From positions 5,518,001 through 5,582,000 of the forward strand of contig NC_004663.1 of assembly GCF_000011065.1 (NCBI RefSeq): a stretch of 64,000 nt of DNA. Direction: 5' to 3'. Shown here in pieces: positions 35,618 through 42,937 of this stretch. Position numbers and translations under genes: made by a program. Numbering within the stretch: position 1 is the stretch's first letter; each line of letters opens with the position of its first letter. The notes under the pieces were generated by a model. It worked only from the letters and a program-made list of their open reading frames with translations. It searched no databases and was not told where the DNA came from. The stretch is from Bacteroides thetaiotaomicron VPI-5482. GTDB taxonomy: Bacteria > Bacteroidota > Bacteroidia > Bacteroidales > Bacteroidaceae.

Positions 35618-36562
35618 TTATTTGCTCAAGAAATTCATAACGTTCTTTTCGATACGTTCAGCGATGTTGCTGGTATCTTCTTTCACAAATTTCTCACCGG
35701 TGATATTCTCGAACAATTCGATGTAACGATCGCTGATGCTCTGTACGATAGCCGGAGTCATTTCAGGAACTTTCTGACCATCCTTGCCTTGGAAACCATT
35801 TTCCATCAGCCATTCACGAACGAATTCCTTAGAAAGCTGCTTTTGAGGTTCGCCTTTTTCGAAGCGTTCCTGATAGCCGTCAGAGTAGAAGTAACGGCTT
35901 GAATCCGGTGTATGAATTTCGTCCATCAGATAGATAGTACCGTTGTGCTTGCCGAATTCGTATTTTGTATCAACGAGGATCAGACCGCGTTCAGCAGCGA
36001 TTTCAGTTCCACGTTTGAAGAGAGCCAGTGTATATTTCTCCAGAGTCTCATATTCTTCGGGAGTAGCGAGTCCTTGTTTCAGGATTTCTTCCTTAGAGAT
36101 ATCTTCGTCGTGCAGTCCCATTTCCGCTTTCGTTGTCGGGGTGACGATCGGTTCCGGGAATTTCTCGTTTTCGCGCATACCATCCGGCAGTTTCACACCG
36201 CAGATTTCGCGTACGCCGCTTTTGTAAGTACGCCATGCGCTACCGCACAGATAGCCGCGTACAATCATTTCTACCGGAAAGCCTTCGCACAAAACTCCGA
36301 CAGTAACCATCGGGTCCGGCGTAGCCATTTTCCAGTTCGGACAGATGTCAGTAGTGGCATCGAGGAATTTGGCTGCAATCTGATTCAGCATTTGGCCTTT
36401 GTAAGGGATACCTTCAGGTAAAACCACATCGAAAGCCGAGATACGGTCGGTTGCTACCATGACGAGTTTTTCGCCGTTGATGTTGTACACATCGCGCACT
36501 TTTCCGTGGTACACGCTTTTTTGTCCCGGAAAGTTGAAATCTGTTTTTGTTAATGCTTTCAT
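35618..36562 (-). CDS. purC: Phosphoribosylaminoimidazole-succinocarboxamide synthase
   Basis: PurC (SAICAR synthetase) joins CAIR and aspartate in purine synthesis. The 314-aa protein has the ATP-binding [25 protein letters not shown] and the signature [18 protein letters not shown], plus [10 protein letters not shown] and [12 protein letters not shown] near the active site. It is of the longer eukaryote-like type. The heptad array at 36575-36602 lies directly upstream. Confidence 0.96.
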
Positions 36563-36574
36563 TGTTTTATTATA

Positions 36575-36602
36575 ATTACAAATTACAAGTTACAAATCAC
36601 AG
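36575..36602 (+). repeat. Heptad array, four units, between phoH and purC
   Basis: Units ATTACAA, ATTACAA, GTTACAA, ATCACAG fill most of the 46-bp gap between the phoH stop and the purC start. Confidence 0.75.
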
Positions 36603-36608
36603 AAACGA

Positions 36609-37625
36609 CTAGTTGTTGACCTGTTTCACCGGTCGTTCGCCGTTGATAACCAGTTGTTCATTCTTTCGTTTCTCCCTTTCGGCTTTCGCCTCCTTGTCGA
36701 ATTTTTCGTAAGCATCTACGATGCGTTCCACTAGTTTATGGCGTACAATATCTTTTTTGTTCAATTCTACAAAGCTGATTCCCTTTACCCCTTTCAGGAT
36801 GCGGAGTGCTTGCACCAGTCCCGAAGTTTGTGAGGCGGGGAGGTCAATTTGAGTCATATCTCCCGTAACGATCATTTTGGTATTCATACCCATACGGGTG
36901 AGGAACATTTTGATTTGTTGTACAGTGGTATTCTGCGCTTCGTCCAAGATTACGACTGCGTCATTCAGTGTACGTCCACGCATAAATGCTAACGGAGCAA
37001 TCTGAATAATGTTCAATTCCATGTATTCCTTTAACTTGGCAGCGGGGATCATGTCCTGCAGAGCATCATATAATGGTTGCAGATACGGATCGATCTTATC
37101 TTTCATATCGCCGGGCAGGAAACCGAGTTTTTCTCCGGCTTCTACAGCGGGGCGGCTGAGGATAATCTTTTTGATCTCTTTGTTTTTCAGCGCACGGACG
37201 GCGAGGGCTATGGCAGTATATGTTTTTCCCGAACCGGCGGGGCCGATGGCGAATACCATATCGTTTTTGGCAAAGCCTTCCACCAGTTTCAGCTGGTTCT
37301 CGCTTCGTGGGATAATGGGCTTGCCGGTAACGCTGAAAACAATTACGTTTCCGGTCTGTTCCGCTTGCGGAGCATTCCCTTTTATAATGTCGATGATGAC
37401 TTCCTCTTTCAGCGAATTATATTCGGCACAGTATTTTTCGAGTTTGGTGATATTTTCTTCGAAGGCACACATTTCCTCCTCATCGCCCAGCACTTTGATG
37501 ACATTGCCGCGGGCAACGATGCGTAGCTTCGGATATAAAGCTTTAATTAACTGTATATTGGCGTTGTTTACGCCGTAAAAAATAACCGGGTCAATATCCT
37601 CAAGAACAATCAGTTTCTCTATCAT
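36609..37625 (-). CDS. phoH: PhoH-like ATPase
   Basis: This 338-aa protein is the PhoH/YbeZ type: an N-terminal KH-like region (about 1-95; IVARGNVIKVLGDEEEM), then a P-loop ATPase with GPAGSGKTYTAIALAV, AGEKLGFLPGDMKDKIDPYLQPLYD and the Walker B in AVVILDEAQNTT. The family acts on RNA with YbeY. It ends in a lysine-rich tail. A -7 box lies at 37652-37659. Confidence 0.95.
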   Translation of the reverse strand: MIEKLIVLEDIDPVIFYGVNNANIQLIKALYPKLRIVARGNVIKVLGDEEEMCAFEENITKLEKYCAEYNSLKEEVIIDIIKGNAPQAEQTGNVIVFSVTGKPIIPRSENQLKLVEGFAKNDMVFAIGPAGSGKTYTAIALAVRALKNKEIKKIILSRPAVEAGEKLGFLPGDMKDKIDPYLQPLYDALQDMIPAAKLKEYMELNIIQIAPLAFMRGRTLNDAVVILDEAQNTTVQQIKMFLTRMGMNTKMIVTGDMTQIDLPASQTSGLVQALRILKGVKGISFVELNKKDIVRHKLVERIVDAYEKFDKEAKAEREKRKNEQLVINGERPVKQVNN

Positions 37626-37651
37626 TGAATCGTATTAAAGAAAAATTTCTG

Positions 37652-37659
37652 CAAATTTA
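37652..37659 (-). promoter_or_regulatory. -7 box for phoH
   Basis: The minus strand reads TAAATTTG, matching TAnnTTTG, about 27 bp before the ATG. Confidence 0.5.
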
Positions 37660-37715
37660 GTGAAACGTTTTGGATTCTTCGGCTGTTTACGGGTGAATTT
37701 TATTGCAATTTATAC

Positions 37716-38393
37716 TCATCGTGCAGTGATGTGGAAACATCCCTGTTTTAATTCATATTTTATGTAGCATTTATCGGCTTGGCGCAAGTCTCTCAACACT
37801 TCAGACAGAACGAGCTTCAAGGTATCGGCATTGACATCCTGCAGAGGTCGTCCGTCTTCGTCTTCCACCTTTTTGAATCGTTTCCAGCTGACGTCAAAGG
37901 TTGCGCCATAGCAATGGGCGGAGTTTGCGGAAGCATTTCCATTCCGACGGCGGAGACGCTTCACGTCACTCTGCGAACGTAGTACGGAAGTGACGATAAT
38001 CTGATTTGGGTTCAACCCTTTTGCTGTCAGTGAATCAAGAAAATTGGAGCCGATGGTGTCGAGCAATTCACTGGCGCGGGGGACCAGATAGGGGATGGAA
38101 TGCGTCAGAGAGTCTACTGTGTAAAATTGGTTGTCGGTGATATGGATAAGCTGTTCTTTCATCTTTTCGGCGGCGTCCCTGTCCTCCGGCGGGCAGATGC
38201 CGACGGCTTGGGCCACGGCGAGATGTTTATCATTCAAATCCGGGAAAGAACGTTTGTAACTGACTACACCACGGATGTTGCGGGGTTCGTTCAGTTTGAG
38301 AGACATATCTTTCTTTTTGCAGCCGGCAGTGAGAGTGACAAGCCCCGTAATCAATATAAATAAAGGCAGAAGGTGAAGTTTATGGTTATTCAT
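37716..38393 (-). CDS. DUF5715 family lipoprotein with M15-peptidase-like motif
   Basis: This 225-aa lipoprotein has the lipobox TLTAGC at about residue 25. The second half contains SAHCYGATFDVSW, which matches the SxHxxGxAxD zinc-ligand motif of M15 D,D-peptidases, and the C-terminus has CFHITAR where those enzymes carry the last zinc histidine. The same block has TSVLRSQSDVKRLRRRNGN, like the substrate-region arginine strand of that fold. A cell-wall peptidase role is therefore inferred; the expected catalytic Glu/His before the last histidine is not obvious. Confidence 0.7.
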   Translation of the reverse strand: MNNHKLHLLPLFILITGLVTLTAGCKKKDMSLKLNEPRNIRGVVSYKRSFPDLNDKHLAVAQAVGICPPEDRDAAEKMKEQLIHITDNQFYTVDSLTHSIPYLVPRASELLDTIGSNFLDSLTAKGLNPNQIIVTSVLRSQSDVKRLRRRNGNASANSAHCYGATFDVSWKRFKKVEDEDGRPLQDVNADTLKLVLSEVLRDLRQADKCYIKYELKQGCFHITAR

Positions 38394-38410
38394 TTTTAAT
38401 ATTTTGCTCG

Positions 38411-38418
38411 CAAAGATA
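38411..38418 (-). promoter_or_regulatory. -7 box for the DUF5715 gene
   Basis: The minus strand reads TATCTTTG 18 bp before the ATG. Confidence 0.6.
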
Positions 38419-38476
38419 TAAAAAAATGCCTACCTTCAAAATGAAGGCAGGCAATCTCTATGAAATAATTTATTGG

Positions 38477-40135
38477 TTATTTCTTCTTCTCTTCTTTTTT
38501 CTCCTCCGGCTTTCCGGCAGGTTTCTCTTCCGTTTTGCTTTCCGGGTTGATGATACCCTTTACCGTTTCGCCGATAGGCAGTTTATCCAGTACACCGAGA
38601 CTTGGGGCTACTGTTTTCACCAGTGAACTGAGGAAATTGCTTGTACCTCCGTTTCCTCCGTCGAATACGGTGATATTGCCTAGGTTCATGTGTTCGAAAG
38701 CCTTCACTTGTTCTCCGGCAATTTCCTTCCATTGGTCTACCATCTTGTATTGGATGGCGATGGCAGGGTTCGATTCTGCTGCTCTGACCATAGCCTCGAA
38801 ACCTTCTGCTTCTGCGAGCAATGACCTCTTCTTACCTTCTGCTTCCGCTTCCAGTTTCAGTTGGATAGCTTTGGCTTCCGCTTCCGCTTGTGCCAAAGTC
38901 GCTTTTGCACGTGCTTCCGCTTCACGGGTAATCTTTTCGGCGATGGCATTTGCCTGAAGGATAGCCTCCTGTCTTGCGATCTCTGCCGGAACGATCTTTT
39001 CAGCTTTCAGTGAAGATTCTACTTTCTTCGCTTTTGCTTCTTCCACTTCTTTTTGGGCGATTTCCCGGGCAGTTTGTACGGCAGCTTCCGATTTTGCAGC
39101 GGCTTCACCGGCTTGCTTGTCGGCATTTGCCTGTGTGACGGCTAATTCGGCATTTGATAAGGCCACTTCCTTCTGTGCGTCATTACGTCCGATAGCCGCT
39201 TTCTTAGCAGCTTCTGCCTGTTTGATTTCCATGTCGGAGTTCAGTTCGGCGACACGGCTTTCCTTTTCGGTGTTTGCCTGCTCGATGCGGATATTCTTTT
39301 CCGCTTCCGCTTTGGCCACTTGCGATTCTTTTTCTGCGTTGGCAAAGGCTACCTGAGAGATTCTCTCCTTATCCGCATTTGCTACAGAGATTTCCTGTTG
39401 CTTTTTAGTTTCGGCGATGGCGATATCCTGATCTTTGCGGGTTTCCGCAACCTTTGTTTCACGTTCCTTTATCTGATTGGCAATTTTGATAGCACCCAGC
39501 TTTTCCTGTTCTTCGATGTTGGCTTGTGCTTCGTTCAGAGCCTTGCTTTCAGCTTCCTTACCCAGGTTGACGATGTAGTTGGCAGCGTCGCGGATATCAC
39601 TGATGTTGATGTTCATCAGATACAAACCGAACTTGCGAAGTTCCGTGTCGATGTTGTCTTTTACTTTAGACAAGAATTTATCACGGTCGGAGTTCAGCTC
39701 TTCGATAGTCATGTCTGCAATCACCAGACGCATCTGACCGTATACTACATCCGTAATCAGGTTCTGTTTGTCATCCATTGTCAGTCCCAGCATACGTTCG
39801 GCAGCATTCTGCATCACTTCCGGGTCTGTGCTGATAGCTACGGTGATGGTAGTGGGTACGTCCACACGGATATTTTGGGCAGATAGGGCGCCTGTCAGTT
39901 TACAGTCTATCTGCAATGGTTTCATAGAAAGGAATTCGTAGCCCTGAATGATCGGCCATACGAAAGCGGCCCCACCGTGATATAACTTGGCTGATTTCTT
40001 TTCTCCCCCTGTTTTACCGTATACAACGAGGACTTCGTCACTCTTACATTTACGGTAACGCGACAGGATACCGATAAAAGTAAGCAGAATGACCGCCACT
40101 AGTATAGCAGCCATGATTAGCATTTCTTGTGTCAT
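38477..40135 (-). CDS. Flotillin-like SPFH protein
   Basis: This 552-aa protein has one N-terminal membrane segment (about 6-25), an SPFH domain (about 30-200; LVVYGKTGGEKKSAKLYHGGAAFVWP) and a very long Ala/Glu/Lys-rich coiled coil (about 200-460) as in flotillins and YqiK. The C-terminus (about 460-552) has the conserved NITVFDGG segment and a charged tail ending in a run of lysines and glutamates. It forms membrane scaffolds in the family. It lies 20 bp after the NfeD-like gene, the usual partner. Confidence 0.93.
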   Translation of the reverse strand: MTQEMLIMAAILVAVILLTFIGILSRYRKCKSDEVLVVYGKTGGEKKSAKLYHGGAAFVWPIIQGYEFLSMKPLQIDCKLTGALSAQNIRVDVPTTITVAISTDPEVMQNAAERMLGLTMDDKQNLITDVVYGQMRLVIADMTIEELNSDRDKFLSKVKDNIDTELRKFGLYLMNINISDIRDAANYIVNLGKEAESKALNEAQANIEEQEKLGAIKIANQIKERETKVAETRKDQDIAIAETKKQQEISVANADKERISQVAFANAEKESQVAKAEAEKNIRIEQANTEKESRVAELNSDMEIKQAEAAKKAAIGRNDAQKEVALSNAELAVTQANADKQAGEAAAKSEAAVQTAREIAQKEVEEAKAKKVESSLKAEKIVPAEIARQEAILQANAIAEKITREAEARAKATLAQAEAEAKAIQLKLEAEAEGKKRSLLAEAEGFEAMVRAAESNPAIAIQYKMVDQWKEIAGEQVKAFEHMNLGNITVFDGGNGGTSNFLSSLVKTVAPSLGVLDKLPIGETVKGIINPESKTEEKPAGKPEEKKEEKKK

Positions 40136-40155
40136 AAAATTGTGTATTTGAATAG

Positions 40156-40653
40156 TTATTTAATGTATAAAGTTCCGTCTTTGTAGCTGCTGATGATTGT
40201 TCTGTCTCCGGTCTGATATGCTTTTCCGGTTTCGGAGATCACGTCCACTTCGCGCATGGCGCCGTCCCGGTTTGTCTGTACGGTATATTTGTTATCACTT
40301 TGCTTGAAGTAAATGGTACATTCCCGTCCTACCAATTGATCGGTCTCTTCAGACCGGTTCACTTGCTGCAGTTGATAGGCTTTCTTATAAAGGAACCATA
40401 CGGCAAAGACAAAGAACAGACCTACCAGAATTCCGATTGCATAACTTGCTATATCGGCATTTCCTACGAGGTACATATACCATCCGAATCCGATCCCGAA
40501 GTGGGTGAGACCTTTGAAAGATACTACGCTGCTGATATCAGCATCCACGTCCACATCTGCATCTATGTCTCCGAAGAAAATGGATAATACGAATTGAATA
40601 AGAAAAATTCCTGTAGTGACGAGGGCGATGATTAGGAAGATGGTATGACTCAT
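40156..40653 (-). CDS. NfeD-like membrane protein with OB-fold
   Basis: This 165-aa protein has membrane segments at about 5-27, 48-62 and 67-88, and a C-terminal OB-like beta domain (about 105-165; LVGRECTIYFKQSDNKYTVQ...YKDGTLYIK). It has a conspicuous acidic patch GDIDADVDVDADIS between the first two membrane segments. NfeD-like proteins are cotranscribed with flotillins, as here. Confidence 0.85.
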   Translation of the reverse strand: MSHTIFLIIALVTTGIFLIQFVLSIFFGDIDADVDVDADISSVVSFKGLTHFGIGFGWYMYLVGNADIASYAIGILVGLFFVFAVWFLYKKAYQLQQVNRSEETDQLVGRECTIYFKQSDNKYTVQTNRDGAMREVDVISETGKAYQTGDRTIISSYKDGTLYIK

Positions 40654-40694
40654 AGTAATTCTGTATTAATATAAATGTATCAGTTATAATACTC

Positions 40695-40725
40695 CAAATA
40701 TACAGGTTTATAAGAGATAAACAAA
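40695..40725 (-). promoter_or_regulatory. Promoter of the NfeD-flotillin operon
   Basis: The minus strand has TTTG (40725-40722), 19 bp, then TATATTTG (40702-40695), a full match in boxes and spacing, about 42 bp before the ATG. Confidence 0.75.
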
Positions 40726-40800
40726 GATAATGTGATAAAAAGTAGATATGTTTCGAAAAGTTTTCATTTTCAGATTGCCTCTGTTCAATTACCTGTGTTA

Positions 40801-40884
40801 TCAATATACAATTACTCTTGTATAATTTTGGGACCAATCCGGACTATTGTAACCGTATACGAGGAAAGGATTATTAGGCTTCAT
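40801..40884 (-). pseudogene. Remnant of an AAA-type ATPase N-terminus
   Basis: A 27-codon frame reads MKPNNPFLVYGYNSPD and then loses similarity and stops. The first 16 residues match the typical start of Bacteroides AAA-family ATPases (NPFxxxGYxSPxYFCDR in memory of the family). It follows, in the minus direction, the left 58-bp repeat, about where the Fic gene stands relative to the right copy. It is likely a fragment left by deletion or insertion. Confidence 0.4.
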
Positions 40885-40896
40885 GGCTATTACATG

Positions 40897-40954
40897 TTTT
40901 ACGTTATACATTTTATGTAATACAAAGAACACAATAAATAATCAGATATGCAAA
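40897..40954 (-). repeat. 58-bp direct repeat flanking the Fic gene, left copy
   Basis: It matches 42050-42107 in 57 of 58 bases by eye. It contains a near-palindromic ATACATTTTATGTAATAC stretch. It lies 20 bp after the Fic stop codon. Confidence 0.9.
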
Positions 40955-40974
40955 GAATCACTCACATAAGATAT

Positions 40975-42048
40975 TCATTTCTTGATCTCCCAAAAGCCAT
41001 TACGACGTCCGTTTTTGCGTTCTATAATACCTCTTTCACTTAAGTTTACGGTCATGGATTTGACGGTTCTCTCAGATTTTCCTATGTGCTGTGCTATTTC
41101 TTTTTGTGTTGCATTTGGTTTTTCTTTGAGGTAGTTAAGTACGGCTATCTCTTCCAAAGTGCAGTCTAAAGTGCAATTTTTGCACTTTGGGATATCCATA
41201 TCAGTCTGTTTTGCACTTTGAATGGCTTCCTTTTCGATTTCGTCGATCTGTAGATTTCGATTTTTAAGTTCATTTTGTTCGTTGAGAATCAGGTTTCTGA
41301 AGAATTTTTCTAAAAATTCGGTCGTGGCATACACACCTTTGGTTAGGTCATTATAGTTAGCTCTGACGAGAGCATTGCGGAAGTACCAAGAATGGTTGGC
41401 GAAGGTCTCGTTACTGAAATTGAATCCAAAAGTATGCAGATATTTGATCGTGAATACGGCTGTTGTGCGTGTATTTCCTTCACCAAAGGCGTGTATTTGC
41501 CATATTCCAGAAACGAATCGGGCAATATGTCTGATGGCCTCATCTATATTCAGATTTTTATAATCAAAAATCTTTTCTTGAGAGAAATCATATTCCAAGG
41601 TTTCGCGGATACTTCCTGCACTGGCATAAAGTACTGTTGCTCCTTTCAGTACCCATTCATTCTTTGTAATATTGTAATCCCGTATTTGTCCGGCATGGCT
41701 GAATATGCCTTCAAATAAATGCCGATGAATAGCCAAGTATTCGATAGGTGAGAATGTGAATGTATTCTCCGAAAGGATCTCTGTTATTCTGGCTGAGACC
41801 TTATCGGCTTCTTCCGTACGATCTTCGCTAGATGAACGGGCAACCTTTGATTTGTAATAACTATCAACTAATTGTTTGACCTCGTCAATAGTGATATCCC
41901 CTTCAATGTGTTGGCGGGCTTTTTCCTTCAAATATTCCGAAGGTTTAAGACCATCAACAGCTTGCAGGCCAATGGCTGTTTGCCAAGCGTATCCTTTCTC
42001 CCGCTTATGCGGTTCGCTCTGTCTTATGTATTCCTCGAAGTCGTTCAT
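40975..42048 (-). CDS. Fic family protein with C-terminal winged helix
   Basis: This 357-aa protein has a Fic domain (about 100-235) with the active-site loop HAFGEGNTRTTAVF, a variant of HPFxxGNGR that keeps the catalytic histidine and the phosphate-binding residues. Fic proteins usually AMP-ylate target proteins. The C-terminus (about 285-357) is a winged-helix DNA-binding tail: IAVLNYLKEKPNATQKEIAQ, SERTVKSMTVNLSERGIIER, GRRNGFWEIKK. It stands alone between two 58-bp direct repeats, the right copy being its immediate 5' region. No partner antitoxin is adjacent; an incomplete antitoxin-like gene lies 300 bp upstream. Confidence 0.92.
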   Translation of the reverse strand: MNDFEEYIRQSEPHKREKGYAWQTAIGLQAVDGLKPSEYLKEKARQHIEGDITIDEVKQLVDSYYKSKVARSSSEDRTEEADKVSARITEILSENTFTFSPIEYLAIHRHLFEGIFSHAGQIRDYNITKNEWVLKGATVLYASAGSIRETLEYDFSQEKIFDYKNLNIDEAIRHIARFVSGIWQIHAFGEGNTRTTAVFTIKYLHTFGFNFSNETFANHSWYFRNALVRANYNDLTKGVYATTEFLEKFFRNLILNEQNELKNRNLQIDEIEKEAIQSAKQTDMDIPKCKNCTLDCTLEEIAVLNYLKEKPNATQKEIAQHIGKSERTVKSMTVNLSERGIIERKNGRRNGFWEIKK

Positions 42049-42049
42049 C

Positions 42050-42107
42050 TTTTACGTTATACATTTTATGTAATACAAAGAACGCAATAAATAATCAGAT
42101 ATGCAAA
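42050..42107 (-). repeat. 58-bp direct repeat flanking the Fic gene, right copy
   Basis: It begins one base before the Fic ATG and so would supply the leader and possibly the promoter of the Fic gene. The only difference from 40897-40954 seen by eye is one A/G change. Position 42108-42347 beyond it holds no gene apart from a hairpin at 42235-42261. Confidence 0.9.
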
Positions 42108-42234
42108 TCATGTGAACTCCTGCGAATCATAACTTATGCTTCCGGTGAATTGTTGTTCACAAACAAAACAAGCTTTGTAAATATAGCTATCATTTTTGCT
42201 TCATTGACATGAAGCTATCACTTTGACAAGTTAA

Positions 42235-42261
42235 AAAGGCTTCTACGGGTTGGAAGCCTTT
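42235..42261 (-). terminator. Hairpin ending the fimbrial transcription unit
   Basis: AAAGGCTTC (42235-42243) pairs perfectly with GAAGCCTTT (42253-42261) around a 9-nt loop. On the minus strand TTAACTT follows. It lies about 90 bp after the antitoxin-like gene. Confidence 0.6.
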
Positions 42262-42347
42262 CTTATGGGCAATGCAATCTGAAGACATTTCGCGAATTAT
42301 AACTTATGTTTCCATGTTTTCCTGTCAAAATCACCAAATCGTGAAAC

Positions 42348-42494
42348 TTATTTTTCGTCCCATATGATAAAGGCTTCGCATCCTCGCTCGAATTCATCTC
42401 TTTCGGGGGTTCCTATAGCACCAAAATCTTCGGTGATCAAGTCTTCTATAGGAGTACATCCATTAATCTTTATTTTTTTATTTGTCATCATCAT
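42348..42494 (-). pseudogene. Truncated HTH-antitoxin-like protein
   Basis: The 48 residues contain PIEDLITEDFGAIGTPERDEFERGCEAFII, the N-terminal region that precedes the helix-turn-helix in Bacteroides HigA-type antitoxins (pattern GTPxRDxFE). The protein stops (IIWDEK) before any HTH, so the DNA-binding part is missing. The start is chosen at the first of three ATGs after an AAAGGAGAA ribosome site; a longer frame begins at 42539. It could be a relic or a shortened functional protein. Confidence 0.5.
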
Positions 42495-42654
42495 TTGTTC
42501 TCCTTTCATTTTCTTTTTGCACAAAAAATCCCCACCCACTCAGCGCTACTTTCACAAGCTGCCTCTGAGTGGATTGAGGAACACAAACAAAACAAACAAT
42601 ATATTGTGTAATTTCTTACTACGAGTTATGAAGCTTATACTCTTCTACAGTTTT

Positions 42655-42915
42655 TTATGCTGCAGGGCAATCAAGTACAAGCAGCGAATCTTCACACAGC
42701 GTGATGGAACACTTTTCCAAAATACTGAGGTCGATTTCTACTTTTATCCGACCGCAGACATCTTGCACTTTGTGTTTGAAGTCTACAAAGCCTTTCACAA
42801 ATTTTTCGATTCGGTTGGCTGAATGCTCATAAGCATACCAGCGCCCGTTCTCTTCAAACAGATAGGCTTGGCGCATATCTGATGATTCTAGTTGCAGGAT
42901 GTCTTTTGGTGTCAT
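42655..42915 (-). CDS. Small protein of unknown function after the DUF4906 gene
   Basis: This 86-aa protein (MTPKDILQLESSDMRQAYLF...) has no signal peptide and no domain I recognise; it contains ENGRWYAYEHSANRIEKFVKGF. It begins 22 bp after the stop of the DUF4906 gene in the same direction, so it is probably the last gene of the fimbrial operon. Composition is like its neighbours. Confidence 0.55.
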   Translation of the reverse strand: MTPKDILQLESSDMRQAYLFEENGRWYAYEHSANRIEKFVKGFVDFKHKVQDVCGRIKVEIDLSILEKCSITLCEDSLLVLDCPAA

Positions 42916-42937
42916 AATATTTACTTTTAAGTTTTAT

